A stretch of 64,000 nucleotides of DNA from Verrucomicrobiaceae bacterium. GTDB taxonomy: Bacteria > Verrucomicrobiota > Verrucomicrobiia > Verrucomicrobiales > Verrucomicrobiaceae. The number at the start of each line of letters is the position of its first letter. Positions within the stretch are counted from its first letter, which is position 1. The stretch spans positions 1 through 64,000 of the forward strand of contig JAIXZA010000052.1 of assembly GCA_027489965.1 (NCBI GenBank). Reading direction: 5' to 3'. The translations under genes were made by a program, and so were the position numbers. The notes below the pieces were generated by a model. The model did no database searches, was not told where the DNA came from, and saw only the letters and a list, made by a program, of their open reading frames with translations. Shown here piece after piece: positions 53,265 through 62,312 of this stretch.

Positions 53265-54014
53265 ATGAAAGCTCCTGAGTGTACTGAACACCGTGATGAC
53301 CTATCTAGACGCGGATGGATCAAGCGTTTCCTGTTTGGATCTGCTGTCTCGCCTTCCTGTGCAGCGCTGTTTTTGTCAGAAGTGACCGAGGCTGCGCAGA
53401 GCGGGCCAGGTGTGCTAAAGTTGAACTTGGCCACCTATCCAGCCTTGGCAACGGTCGGCGGCTCGGTGCAAGTGAACTTCAGTCCGATCTATCAACCGCT
53501 AACAATCAACCGAGCCACTAGCACAGTGTTCGTGACACTGGATTCTGTCTGCACGCATGCAGGCTGCACGGTGAACAAGTTTCTCCGTGGGAACGGGGCC
53601 ATGATGTGTCCCTGTCATGGCTCGCTCTACGATGTCTATGGCCGAGTCATCAGGGGGCCAGCAGAAGCAGATCTAGTTTCTTACAAGACGGCTTTTTCAC
53701 CAAGTTCAAACATCATCACCGTGGAGGTTCCCTCACTGGGATTGAATGTGAATTCCGTCAGCTTCTATTCACGCTCGGGAAATACCACGCGACTAAAACT
53801 GACGTTTCAGGTCACAGCCTTTAGCACTTATGAGGTGCACTACCAGAGCAGTCTGACGGGACCCTTCACTGTTGTGCCCTTTGCGATGACTCCGACCGGC
53901 GCAGCAACGGAGACGTCGCTAGAGCATTTCGATGACGGCGAGCGCACGGTGTATGTGGATGCGACGGGAAATCAGGGTTTCTTTGTCGTGGCTATTGTAC
54001 TGTCAGAATTGTGA
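53265..54014 (+). CDS. Exported Rieske [2Fe-2S] protein with C-terminal beta domain
   Basis: 249 residues. The N-terminus DLSRRGWIKRFLFGSAVSPSCAALFL is a likely twin-arginine signal, fitting a cofactor-loaded export substrate. The Rieske domain (about 50-155) has both ligand boxes: CTHAGC (Cys96, His98, Cys101) and CPCHGSLYD (Cys115, Cys117, His118), so Cys96/His98/Cys115/His118 bind the cluster and Cys101-Cys117 form the disulfide. After residue 155 there is an added beta domain (LTFQVTAFSTYEVHYQSSL, TVVPFAM, GFFVVAIVL) that resembles the terminal domain of the giant proteins. No cytochrome b or oxygenase subunit is encoded nearby, so its electron partner is unknown; the nearby c-type PSD1 proteins are one possibility. 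Confidence 0.85.
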   Translation: MKAPECTEHRDDLSRRGWIKRFLFGSAVSPSCAALFLSEVTEAAQSGPGVLKLNLATYPALATVGGSVQVNFSPIYQPLTINRATSTVFVTLDSVCTHAGCTVNKFLRGNGAMMCPCHGSLYDVYGRVIRGPAEADLVSYKTAFSPSSNIITVEVPSLGLNVNSVSFYSRSGNTTRLKLTFQVTAFSTYEVHYQSSLTGPFTVVPFAMTPTGAATETSLEHFDDGERTVYVDATGNQGFFVVAIVLSEL

Positions 54015-54023
54015 TTGAGTCGT

Positions 54024-54722
54024 TCAATCAACTAAGCTGCCGCTGCGGATTTGGGCGATCTCTTGAGCATCAAAGCCAAGCTGCTGGAGTTCAGACTCGC
54101 TCACCTTGCTTTGCCTAACTTGGTGTGCATAAAGAAGCATTAGAGTAGCTCGGCGCGTTGCCTCATCTGGGATCGACTCCGCCCAGACGAGCGCCGTTTC
54201 TGCGTGGCCTGCAGAGGCAATGTTTTCACTGATGGATTTGAGACTACTGCCGAGTTCGTCAAAGCGGCCCGTTTGGTTGAGCCACTCTGTCGCCTGCTCG
54301 GGAGCTAAGCTAAACCAGAGCACAATTTGTGCATTCAAGAGTGCGGCATTTTCTGGCGTGGAAGGTGTGCCTTCCAGCTCAGAGACGCGGCTAGCGACTT
54401 CGCCTGCGGTGATGCCTGAACCGGTGCTGACAGGAATGATAGCTGGCTTTGGTAGGCGTGGACTTGTTGGCTCTGGCACGACGGCGCTGAGCCAGAACGG
54501 CGGCTCTTCTTTGGGTGCGCGTAGCAGGCGGTCGCGCAGAGCGACACTCGCGGAAGCTGGCAAATGATTGACTGCGGGAGCTGCGGAGTCGGTTGCTGTG
54601 CTTACATGAGCACGATTTATCTCAGGTGCGCCGATGCGGTAGCCGAACCATCCTGCGCAAAAAATGACGCCGATGAGTGCAGCCAACTTTATCGGTTTGG
54701 ATTGCAGCAGCGCAGCATTCAT
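54024..54722 (-). CDS. Membrane-anchored protein of unknown function, last gene of the SPFH operon
   Basis: 232 residues. One N-terminal membrane helix (KLAALIGVIFCAGWFGYRI), a low-complexity Ala/Pro/Ser linker to about residue 95, then an alpha-helical domain (ITAGEVASRVSELEGTP, LNAQIVLWFSLAPEQATEWLNQ, SENIASAGHAETALVWAESIP) that resembles the helical repeats of Verrucomicrobial proteins with Ala-x-x-W patterns. It would sit on the outer face of the cytoplasmic membrane or in the periplasm. Its ATG overlaps the stop of the P-type ATPase by 4 bp, so it is the last of five coupled genes. Family not recognised. Confidence 0.65.
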   Translation of the reverse strand: MNAALLQSKPIKLAALIGVIFCAGWFGYRIGAPEINRAHVSTATDSAAPAVNHLPASASVALRDRLLRAPKEEPPFWLSAVVPEPTSPRLPKPAIIPVSTGSGITAGEVASRVSELEGTPSTPENAALLNAQIVLWFSLAPEQATEWLNQTGRFDELGSSLKSISENIASAGHAETALVWAESIPDEATRRATLMLLYAHQVRQSKVSESELQQLGFDAQEIAQIRSGSLVD

Positions 54723-56650
54723 GCGACAGCAGCAGGCACGTTGACGACGCTTTCTACCGCCGTATTTTCAGGCGAAACGGCGGCTACTTCCATACCATCA
54801 AAGCGCAGCAGGCGGGCGCTATTGAAGATCACGAAGAAGGCGCTGAACTCGTGCAGGAAGGCGGCGAGCACGGGATTGACGAAGCCTAGGCTGGAGGCAG
54901 TGATGGCGAGGATGATGAAGAGGAAACCGCAGAGCAAATTTTGATTGATGATGCCGACGGTGCGGGCGGAAAGCATCAGCAGATCAGCCAGACGGCGCAA
55001 GTCGCCTGACATGAGGGCGACATCGGAAGTGTGAACGGTGATGTCGTTGCCCAGTGCCCCCATGGCGACGCCGAGATCGCCTTCCTTCAGTGCTGGTGCA
55101 TCATTCAGGCCATCGCCCACGACGAGCACGCGGTGGCCTTGCTGCTTGAGCAGGCGGATGCGGGCGACTTTGTCCTCAGGCAGGCACTCGGCTTGGAAGT
55201 CGGTGATGCCAATGCTGCTGGCGATGTGTTGTGCGACTTCAGCGCGATCACCAGTGAGCATGACGAAGTCGGTGATGCCGAGACTGCGGAGGCGGGTGAG
55301 TGTTTCAGCGGCTTCATCACGGATACGGTCAGCGAGTAAAAAAGTCGCGGTGTGGTGGCCATTCATACTCAGCAGAACAAGGCTGTGACGCGTGAGCAGT
55401 GTGGGATCGAGTGCGATCTCCATGCCATGATCCCGTAGCCATGACTGGCGACCAATTTGGATTTTTTGTCCTTCGACTATGCCTTCAAGTCCGAGTCCAG
55501 GATGCTCGATGAGGTCAGTGACTTCAGGCAGCGCCAATGATTCGCCTGCATGAGCGATGGCGCGTGCGACGGGATGATTGGAGCTGCTTTCCAATGCGGC
55601 GGCGAGCCGTAGCGCGTCGTCTTTACTGATGGCCGCATCATGCAGCAGCACATCTTCCAGCTCGAGTCTGCCGACAGTGAGAGTGCCGGTTTTATCAAAG
55701 ACGACGGTATCGACAAGGCGAGCTGATTCCAGATGGCGCACGCTTTTGATCAGGAGTCCCATTCGTGAACCTGCGGCGATGGCAGAGACCATGGCGCTGG
55801 GGCTGGCGAGCACGAAGGCGCAGGGAATGCTAACCACAAGCACGGCGATGGCTCGATCAATATCCTGAGTGAAGAAAAACACACTCACGGCAATGAGCAT
55901 GATGAGCGGCGTGTAGTAGCGGGCGTAATCCTCAGCCATGCTGATGATGGGAGCCTCGCTGGACTTCGCCTCCTCAATGATGCTCTGCACGCGCCCCATG
56001 ACGGTGTCAGTGCCAGCGCCCGTGACGCGCGCGGTGAGAGCGCCGTTGAGATTGAGCGTGCCGGCAAAGATGTCGCTGTTCGTGCTGGCCTCCACGGGTG
56101 CTGATTCGCCCGTGATGCGGCTTTGATCCATCATGGCGCTGCCTGTGAGGATAACCGCATCCGCAGGCACGACCTCACCGGGACGCAGCACGATAATGTC
56201 GCCGAGATGCAGCTCAGCAGCTTCGACTTCCTCTTCCAACTCACCGCGACGGCGGCGGGCGATGAGGCGATTTAGCTGACGTAGTTTGGATAGCGCCAGC
56301 TCAACACCGACGGTGGTTCTCTCCTCCATCATCTGACCAAAAACGAGGATCACAGCGACGATTCCGCCGGTGAGGTAGCGCCCAGTGGCAAGGCATGCTG
56401 CCAGTGCGAGCACGACGTATTGATCCATATAAAACTGCGTGGCCGCGAAGCCACTGGCGCGGATGGCTTTGATCACGCCAAGCACGATGGGCAGCGCGAC
56501 GATGAGCACGCCAGCTAGCGCGAGCAATGCTGGTAAAGTGGGCTGCTCTGGCCGTAGCCATGTCGTCAGAGCAGATGCTGTGAGCAGCGCTGTAGCAGCA
56601 AAGAGAAGCCGCAGTCGGCTCAGCGTTTGGCGGTCGAGATCGGCGTGCAT
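54719..56650 (-). CDS. Heavy-metal (P1B-type) P-type ATPase
   Basis: 643 residues with no N-terminal HMA metal-binding domain. Catalytic parts are complete: TGES in the actuator domain, the phosphorylation site DKTGTLT, the nucleotide-binding HP motif (SSNHPVARA), TGD and GDGLNDAPAL. The membrane metal-site motif in helix 6 is IPCAF (VVSIPCAFVLASPSA), unlike the CPC of copper or zinc pumps and the SPC of cobalt/iron-type pumps. The last helices have HEFSAFFVIFNSARLL. Metal specificity cannot be assigned. The start codon overlaps the stop of the upstream SPFH gene (TGATG). The operon with three SPFH proteins suggests the pump sits in a membrane microdomain or is quality-controlled by an HflKC-like complex. 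Confidence 0.87.
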   Translation of the reverse strand: MHADLDRQTLSRLRLLFAATALLTASALTTWLRPEQPTLPALLALAGVLIVALPIVLGVIKAIRASGFAATQFYMDQYVVLALAACLATGRYLTGGIVAVILVFGQMMEERTTVGVELALSKLRQLNRLIARRRRGELEEEVEAAELHLGDIIVLRPGEVVPADAVILTGSAMMDQSRITGESAPVEASTNSDIFAGTLNLNGALTARVTGAGTDTVMGRVQSIIEEAKSSEAPIISMAEDYARYYTPLIMLIAVSVFFFTQDIDRAIAVLVVSIPCAFVLASPSAMVSAIAAGSRMGLLIKSVRHLESARLVDTVVFDKTGTLTVGRLELEDVLLHDAAISKDDALRLAAALESSSNHPVARAIAHAGESLALPEVTDLIEHPGLGLEGIVEGQKIQIGRQSWLRDHGMEIALDPTLLTRHSLVLLSMNGHHTATFLLADRIRDEAAETLTRLRSLGITDFVMLTGDRAEVAQHIASSIGITDFQAECLPEDKVARIRLLKQQGHRVLVVGDGLNDAPALKEGDLGVAMGALGNDITVHTSDVALMSGDLRRLADLLMLSARTVGIINQNLLCGFLFIILAITASSLGFVNPVLAAFLHEFSAFFVIFNSARLLRFDGMEVAAVSPENTAVESVVNVPAAVA

Positions 56651-57750
56651 CAGCGGGAAAATTGGGGTGCAGGCTCGACCAAGATGGAGGGCGCGGTAGT
56701 GGACATGGGCACCAGCGTGCGGGAGTAGATCTGACTCATGGCAGCATCCAGAGACTCGCGCAGGATGCGCTGCGCGACGAGTTCTGGCTGGAGCTGGTAG
56801 TTCGCCAAGAGGGAGGTGAAGGCGCTGGCTTCACCGCGTGCGACGGCGATGAGATCGGCACTGTAACCCTGTGCCCGCTGCAGGATGGCGGCGGCGTCAC
56901 CTTGATACTGGGTGACGGTCTCGCCCTGATATTGCAGAGAGTTTTCTGCCAAAGTTTTGGCAAACTGACGGGCATTGACCACGTCTTCAAAAGCCGCAAG
57001 CACTTGCTTCGGTGGAGATAGTTCCACGATGTCGATACTGCTGATGCGGATGCCAAGGTGCAAGTGGGTGACAGATTCTTGCAGGCTGGTTGCAGCTGCC
57101 TTTGCCACATCGCTGCGGGCTTCTGTTAGGCTGGCGTCGATCTTCCGCGCTGCGAGCTGGACAGCGAGACTGCGGCGCGTGAGGCGTGTGAGGAGTGTGC
57201 GGATGTCTGCACCGCCAGAAGTATAGGCAAAAGGTTCGGCGATGCGGTAGCGCAGAGTAAAGCGGCCCTGAATGACGTTGTAGTCGGCTGTTAGCGTGTA
57301 GCCATGTCTCACGGGATCAAGTGTCATGTTTTCATACATTGGAAACTCTGCGCCTTCAATTTCCCTGGTGGCGAGTTCAGCGCTGAGCTGCGCGTCTGTC
57401 TTTTCGATGGGTTTGTCGGGATCGCCGATCTTGGTGCCGATCAGCGCCCAATCATTGAGTGGCAGGCTGAGATCACGACCCGTATCGAATCGTAGCACTT
57501 CATCAAACGGTGCCGGTAATCCGATGAGTAGGCCTGGGCCATGCAACTGTGTTTGCAGCCGACCCAGCCTGCGCACCAGCGCACTTTCCTGCGGCTGGAT
57601 GCTGTGGATTCCGGAGATGGCATAGAGCGCCAGTAAGACGGCAAAAACCCAGCGCGCATGAGCGGTGAGCTGCTTGAGAAAAAGCAGCAATGCCTCGACG
57701 AGGTGGCCGTCGTTGCGCAGGGGTGTTTGAGCTGGTTTCATTGCAGGCAT
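56650..57750 (-). CDS. SPFH-domain (HflK/prohibitin-like) membrane protein, third of the operon
   Basis: 366 residues from ATG 57750, which forms a TGATG junction with the upstream stop; a GTG one codon earlier and an ATG three codons later are possible. One membrane helix (RWVFAVLLALYAISGI) is followed by an SPFH domain (IQPQESALVRRLGRLQTQLHGPGLLIGLPAPFDEVLRFD, then ADYNVIQGRFTLRYRIAEPFAY) and a coiled-coil helix with GETVTQYQGDAAAILQRAQGYSADLIAVARGEA. SPFH proteins form large ring-shaped cages in the membrane; HflK/HflC do this around FtsH. A roughly 60-residue insert (DWALIGTKIGDPDKPIEKTDAQ...) sits in the SPFH domain. Confidence 0.8.
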   Translation of the reverse strand: MPAMKPAQTPLRNDGHLVEALLLFLKQLTAHARWVFAVLLALYAISGIHSIQPQESALVRRLGRLQTQLHGPGLLIGLPAPFDEVLRFDTGRDLSLPLNDWALIGTKIGDPDKPIEKTDAQLSAELATREIEGAEFPMYENMTLDPVRHGYTLTADYNVIQGRFTLRYRIAEPFAYTSGGADIRTLLTRLTRRSLAVQLAARKIDASLTEARSDVAKAAATSLQESVTHLHLGIRISSIDIVELSPPKQVLAAFEDVVNARQFAKTLAENSLQYQGETVTQYQGDAAAILQRAQGYSADLIAVARGEASAFTSLLANYQLQPELVAQRILRESLDAAMSQIYSRTLVPMSTTAPSILVEPAPQFSR

Positions 57751-58736
57751 CACGGATTGCGGTCGATGATGATGGCAGTTGGCGCACTTGGCGCGGACAT
57801 CTCGATTGGCTTTACGGGATTGCCGTCGCCTTCTTTGGCCTTCAGCCAGTGAAAGGGGGCTACGCTGGTATCGAGCACGACGGTGGTGTTTTTATCCACG
57901 ACGGTACGCAGACTTTGAAGCTCACGCAGGAAGCGGTAAAAGGCGGGATCTTTGCCATGCGCCGTAGCATAGACTGCGGCGGCCTCAGCTTCGGCTTTGC
58001 CACGTAGTTCCTCGGCCTCACGTTTGGCGTCGGCGATGAGAAAGGTGGCTTGCTTATCGGTTTCTGCCTTCATCTCGGCAGCCTTGGCACGCCCTTCAGC
58101 GCGGTATTGTGTGGCCTCACGCTTGCGCTCGGATCTCATGCGGCGGAAGACGGATTCAGTATTGGCCTCGGGTAACTGGATTTGGGTGATGCCAGTGGTG
58201 ATGAGCTCGATACCGAGCTGCTGGGCTGCATCTGCTGCGGCCAGAGTGAGTATTTCTTTTTCCAAAGCAGGGATGGAAGCTCCAATACGCTCATCACCGA
58301 CCAGATCAGCGAAGTCATGGCGGCCAAGCATGGTATTGCGCGCGCTGGTGATGAGTGCATCAAGTTTTTGTCGAGCAGGTTCAAAGTCGCGCACGGAAGT
58401 GTGAAATATCAGCGCCTCCTGCACGCGCCAAGTGAAGAATACGGGAACGATGACATTGCGCTGATCACGTGTGAGCGTCTCACTGAGGCGGATCTCGGCG
58501 TGTTGCAGGCGCTTGTCGATACGCACGATGTGCTCCAGCGGCACGGGCAGTCGGAAGTGTAGGCCGGGTTGCTCGATGGCGCGCATGGGTTTACCGAAAC
58601 GCATCACCAAAACGTGCTCGGCTTCATTGACCAAAAAGCAGCAGGCGAAAGCGAGGACGAGCAGCGCAGCTGCGGCGATGGAGACGAGGCGTAGGGTGAC
58701 GGTGCGACTAATGCTGACAGGGGAGATTTCACTCAT
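57750..58736 (-). CDS. SPFH-domain (HflC-like) membrane protein, second of the operon
   Basis: 328 residues. An N-terminal membrane helix (VSIAAAALLVLAFACCFLV) precedes the SPFH domain, which starts NEAEHVLVMRFGKPMRAIEQPGLHFRLPVPLEHIVRID, very close to HflC, and continues RDQRNVIVPVFFTWRVQEALIF. The following coiled coil has RSERKREATQYRAEGRAKAAEMKAETDKQATFLIADAKREAEELRGKAEAEAAAVYA in the usual order for HflC. Length matches E. coli HflC (334). Overlaps both neighbours by 1-4 bp. It probably forms a mixed cage with the other two SPFH proteins. Confidence 0.85.
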   Translation of the reverse strand: MSEISPVSISRTVTLRLVSIAAAALLVLAFACCFLVNEAEHVLVMRFGKPMRAIEQPGLHFRLPVPLEHIVRIDKRLQHAEIRLSETLTRDQRNVIVPVFFTWRVQEALIFHTSVRDFEPARQKLDALITSARNTMLGRHDFADLVGDERIGASIPALEKEILTLAAADAAQQLGIELITTGITQIQLPEANTESVFRRMRSERKREATQYRAEGRAKAAEMKAETDKQATFLIADAKREAEELRGKAEAEAAAVYATAHGKDPAFYRFLRELQSLRTVVDKNTTVVLDTSVAPFHWLKAKEGDGNPVKPIEMSAPSAPTAIIIDRNP

Positions 58737-60514
58737 GGCTTTGGCATCGGGCTGGGGTTTTGAAGGAGGTTGTCGGTGTCAGGAGGGGCCATGTTCGGTG
58801 CGGGGATTTCACCTTTGCCCATGCGCACATAGCCTTCGATTTCCTGGTCAAAGGCTTCGAGAGATTTACCTGGTTTTGGGATGAGTGACTGGAGTGCAGG
58901 CGCGGCGCTGCTGGTGAAGTCTGGGTTCAGCACTTTTCTCAGATCAAGCTGCGCTGGTAGGCGTGTCTGGAGGCTGTCATCGACAATGGCTTTCTTCGTT
59001 CCTCCGAGTGCCTCATCCAGGACGCGAAAGCCTTCGCGCCATTGATACAGTGTCGGCTGCAAGGCCCAGGCGGCGCGGCGGCTTTCGAAGCGCGCCACTT
59101 GACCATTGACTTGGGCTTGGCGGTTCTGTGCCACGGACTCCGCACCTGTCAGTGCGGCACCGGCATAGGCTTTGGCATTGTAGAGACTGTCTGTGTTGTT
59201 TGATTCGGCTTCATAGATGGCAGCTTCTTTATCCTCCATGGCAGAAATCACTTCTTGGAAGGTCTGAGCGACACTGACAGGCGGGTGGATGTCACGCAAC
59301 AGCACATCTGTGATAGTGATGCCTGAGTTCAGGGAATCGAGTGCTGTCTGCAAGCGCTGACGAAACAGCGCACGCATTTCTTCGCGTGCCTCAGTCATGA
59401 TTTGCTCTGCCTTGAGCGGTAATGCTAGGGCAAGTAGAACGCGCTGGGCTTCCTGTGCTAGCAGTGCCTCAGGCTGTGCGAGGGTGCGCAGATAGCGCAC
59501 AGGATCACTGATGCGAAAAAGAATGGGCACGCTGATGGAAAGGAAGTCATCGCCACCGCCGACGAGGGACTGCTGCTCGCCTTCATAATGCGCACGCTCC
59601 CAGAGGATGGGCTGGCCAGGATCGGTGCGGAAGCCGAGCACGACCTCACGAACCAGACTGGTATTCACGACTTCCACAGTGCCCAGTGGCCATGGCAAAG
59701 AAAGGTGTAAACCCGGCGCGAGTGGCTGGGACTGCCAGATACCTAAATGCTGGCGCACTCCATGGCTGCTCGCTGGCACTTCATGCAGGCAGGAATTAGC
59801 CCAGACACAGAAAGAAATCGTCGCCAACAATGACGGTAAGCTGTCGCGCACGATGGGCCACATCCACATGTCAGCGAGTTTCAGTGAGATATGCTCTTCG
59901 ATCTCAGCAGTATTCTTTTCAGGCACGCAGGCACGCCACTCGCCACGGAGCCAGGGATAAAAGAAAAACACTCCTGGTTGCGGCATCTGTGACCAGTGTC
60001 GGCGAGGCGTGTAAAGCTGCGCCGTGAGTCGGAAGAAAGTGTCGGTAGTAAGTAGCAGACAGAGACCAGCTAGCGCTGTCGCTAACCAACCATGCAGAGG
60101 CAACTGCAAATATAGTGCGGCGAGTAGCACACCGGCGCTGATAAAATGAATCAACACGACTCCATGCAACAGACAACGGGAGATGGGCGGCCATGCTTTT
60201 TTCCCAGTTGCTGCTAGGATGCCTGCAAAGGACAGTGCGGCTCCGATAAGCAGTCCGCCGATGGGCCAAGCAGGAACGAGAAGATCAGCAGGCTGCCATC
60301 CGTTACCTGTGATGATCCATGCGGCCAAACTGATGGCGGCGAGTAAGACGCCCGTGGCAGGTCGGGCAATGAGCAGCCCTGCGCCGAGCATCACCAGAGC
60401 TACTAGCGGCAGTAACCAGAAAGTTTTCCAAACCAAGATCAAGACCAGTAAACCCACGGCTTCAATGCCCAACAAAGCAGGCGGTAGGGAGGGAGAGTTT
60501 GCGGGTTTTGACAT
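58733..60514 (-). CDS. Large SPFH (HflK-like) protein with polytopic N-terminal membrane domain, first of the operon
   Basis: 593 residues from ATG 60514 (MSKPANSP); the frame is open to an ATG at 60553, but that lies inside a terminator hairpin. The first 170 residues contain about six hydrophobic segments (LGIEAVGLLVLILVW, LLPLVALVMLGAGLLI, VLLAAISLAAWIIT, GGLLIGAALSFAGILA, LLHGVVLIHFISAGVLLAAL, LATALAGLCLLLT), which normal HflK lacks. A further helix (LPSLLATISFCVWANSCL) then leads into an SPFH domain (SSHGVRQHLGIWQSQPLAPGLHLSLPWPLGTVEVV) and coiled coil (EEMRALFRQRLQTALDSLNSGITITDV, EDKEAAIYEAES). The C-terminal 60 residues are Pro-rich. It starts the operon of three SPFH genes, ATPase and membrane protein. 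Confidence 0.8.
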   Translation of the reverse strand: MSKPANSPSLPPALLGIEAVGLLVLILVWKTFWLLPLVALVMLGAGLLIARPATGVLLAAISLAAWIITGNGWQPADLLVPAWPIGGLLIGAALSFAGILAATGKKAWPPISRCLLHGVVLIHFISAGVLLAALYLQLPLHGWLATALAGLCLLLTTDTFFRLTAQLYTPRRHWSQMPQPGVFFFYPWLRGEWRACVPEKNTAEIEEHISLKLADMWMWPIVRDSLPSLLATISFCVWANSCLHEVPASSHGVRQHLGIWQSQPLAPGLHLSLPWPLGTVEVVNTSLVREVVLGFRTDPGQPILWERAHYEGEQQSLVGGGDDFLSISVPILFRISDPVRYLRTLAQPEALLAQEAQRVLLALALPLKAEQIMTEAREEMRALFRQRLQTALDSLNSGITITDVLLRDIHPPVSVAQTFQEVISAMEDKEAAIYEAESNNTDSLYNAKAYAGAALTGAESVAQNRQAQVNGQVARFESRRAAWALQPTLYQWREGFRVLDEALGGTKKAIVDDSLQTRLPAQLDLRKVLNPDFTSSAAPALQSLIPKPGKSLEAFDQEIEGYVRMGKGEIPAPNMAPPDTDNLLQNPSPMPKP

Positions 60515-60533
60515 GAAAGCCAGAGAATGAAAG

Positions 60534-60561
60534 TCCCGGCCACGCGCTCGCATGGCCGGGA
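60534..60561 (-). terminator. Strong hairpin between the PhoX-like gene and the SPFH operon
   Basis: TCCCGGCCA (60534-60542) and TGGCCGGGA (60553-60561) form a perfect 9-bp GC-rich stem with a 10-base loop, 33 bp after the stop of the PhoX-like gene. On the minus strand it is followed by CTTTCATTCT, only moderately U-rich. It probably ends or attenuates the PhoX transcript before the SPFH operon. Confidence 0.65.
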
Positions 60562-60593
60562 TGAAGGGTGAACTGCTGAGTTGAGGATTAGCC

Positions 60594-62264
60594 TTATGGT
60601 TTCGGACGAACGAGCAAGACCTGGCCGTCTTCGGCGAACTCCAGCAATGCCTGTGCTTTGGTCAGGAAGCCGCCAGATCCGTTGGGTGCATTGGAGCGGT
60701 GTGCTGCTGCACCGTATGGATGGGCCTGGATATTGATCAGGAAGGTACCAGCGCCAAAGATGGCGTCTGTGCTGATGACACCCGAGCTCTCCCAGAGACC
60801 TGCGGAATAGGCGCTGGTCAAGTTACCGTCGCGACCAGCCACATAGCCGTAGTTGAAGGTGGATTGCAGCTTTGCTGCGTAGGCGTTGTTGCGATTGAGG
60901 GTCCACATACCGGCGTTGCGGGCCTTGGCTGTATAGACGGCATTGGCTGGGGAATTGGTGTCTTCACAAACCACGATGAAATCCTTCGTGACAGCGATGT
61001 TGTCGATGCTCACTGGATAGTCTGGGCCAGTAAGGTCACCCTGTGTGTAGGTGCCAATGGCACCCGTGACTGGAGCGGTTAGGCGACCTGTGCTCGCGCC
61101 AGAATAGCTGCCTGCTGGGTAAATAATGGTGTCTGCATTATAGACGATGTTCAGCGTGCCATTGGCCAGTGGGTTCACTGGATTCATGGTCAATTCATAG
61201 AGACGACCAAGGCGGTTCGGGCCCGAACCACCTGTAGTGGCAAGGAAAACGCTGCGAGTAGGCTGCGTGGGGTCAAATTCTGCGTCCTCGACACGCACTA
61301 GGCCGAAACCACCAACGACGTCTGCCTGAATGGAAAGTTGGGTCCCAGTGAGATTGGCTGCATTTGGGATCTCGACCCACTTCGTGGCAAGGCTGCCAGA
61401 GGTGAAGGTGCCTTCATTGTGCTGGGCTGCGTTTCCGCAGAGGACATAGAGCTTACCACCCGTGAGACCATTTTTATCGAGCACGCTATTGGAGCGACGG
61501 AGCTTGGTGCCCACATACATATAAGTGTAGGAGACAGGGCTGGCGCTAGGTGCAGGGCCGTCTTCGGTAAAGATGACGACTGTTTTGTCATCACGACGCG
61601 GCTGCACGATAGTGGTCTCGCGGGCTGCACGGCCCATGGCTGGAATCGTGTACATTTTGCCATCAGCAACGACCACGACTTGGGAACCATTTGCATTGTA
61701 GTTGCCAGTGCCAGACTCCTCGTTGGTGAAGTAGAGCGGGCGATCCATGCCGTGCTCACGTCCGGCAAAAGAACCGGAGCAGAAACGGGTGAAGCCAGCG
61801 GTATCACCTTCGAGTGGTGGGCGCGTTCCCAGTGTGCCAGCGGCCTGGGTGTTTTCCAGGAACAGTTCTTTGTGAGCGACCGTACCATTAAGGATAGCGC
61901 CAGTGGTGCTATTCATGGAAAAGCGTGAAACGAAGGCACCCTTGTAGCGTGTCGAACCCGCGAATGGGCGGCTATTGCTAGTGCTATTGATTTCGTGGGC
62001 TACGAAAAGAATATTCTCATTCGTCACGCTATCTTTGTAGATGCCCATGGCATCAGGAATGCCACAGAAGGTGTAGTCAGTGGCTCCCACTGGGCCAGTG
62101 CCGGACGTCAGAGGAACACGATCACCCACAGTCACGATCGGGGTGAACGTGAAGTCTGAGGTCGGGGTGGCGCTGAGGTAGGAAGACTCGGAAGTCAGCA
62201 CGCCCTGAGCGAAGGCGGATGTCGAGGCGAGCGCAAGGCCGGCCAGAAGTTTGGAGAAGTGCAT
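60594..62264 (-). CDS. PhoX-like (DUF839) secreted alkaline phosphatase
   Basis: 556 residues with signal peptide MHFSKLLAGLALASTSAFAQ. PhoX-type landmarks occur in order: ILFVAHEIN, FTRFCSGSF, LYFTNEESGTG, MGRAARETTIVQP, YMYVGTKLR, NGLTGGKLYVL, VRVEDAEFDP, NIAVTKDFIVVCEDTN, LWESSGVISTDAIFG and FLINIQAHPYGAA. PhoX enzymes are Ca/Fe-dependent phosphomonoesterases typical of phosphate-starved bacteria; no metal ligands were mapped individually. The same blocks occur in the PhoX region of the giant at 26873 (ESSGIIDVSTLF, FDIQAHS), so the two are paralogues. The PEP-CTERM gene upstream ends 48 bp away, and the two probably share a promoter. Some relatives of the family are not phosphatases. Confidence 0.78.
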   Translation of the reverse strand: MHFSKLLAGLALASTSAFAQGVLTSESSYLSATPTSDFTFTPIVTVGDRVPLTSGTGPVGATDYTFCGIPDAMGIYKDSVTNENILFVAHEINSTSNSRPFAGSTRYKGAFVSRFSMNSTTGAILNGTVAHKELFLENTQAAGTLGTRPPLEGDTAGFTRFCSGSFAGREHGMDRPLYFTNEESGTGNYNANGSQVVVVADGKMYTIPAMGRAARETTIVQPRRDDKTVVIFTEDGPAPSASPVSYTYMYVGTKLRRSNSVLDKNGLTGGKLYVLCGNAAQHNEGTFTSGSLATKWVEIPNAANLTGTQLSIQADVVGGFGLVRVEDAEFDPTQPTRSVFLATTGGSGPNRLGRLYELTMNPVNPLANGTLNIVYNADTIIYPAGSYSGASTGRLTAPVTGAIGTYTQGDLTGPDYPVSIDNIAVTKDFIVVCEDTNSPANAVYTAKARNAGMWTLNRNNAYAAKLQSTFNYGYVAGRDGNLTSAYSAGLWESSGVISTDAIFGAGTFLINIQAHPYGAAAHRSNAPNGSGGFLTKAQALLEFAEDGQVLLVRPKP

Positions 62265-62312
62265 TTTGAGGATGGGTATTTGGGTTGACTGCGGGTTGAA
62301 GGCAGAAAGGGT

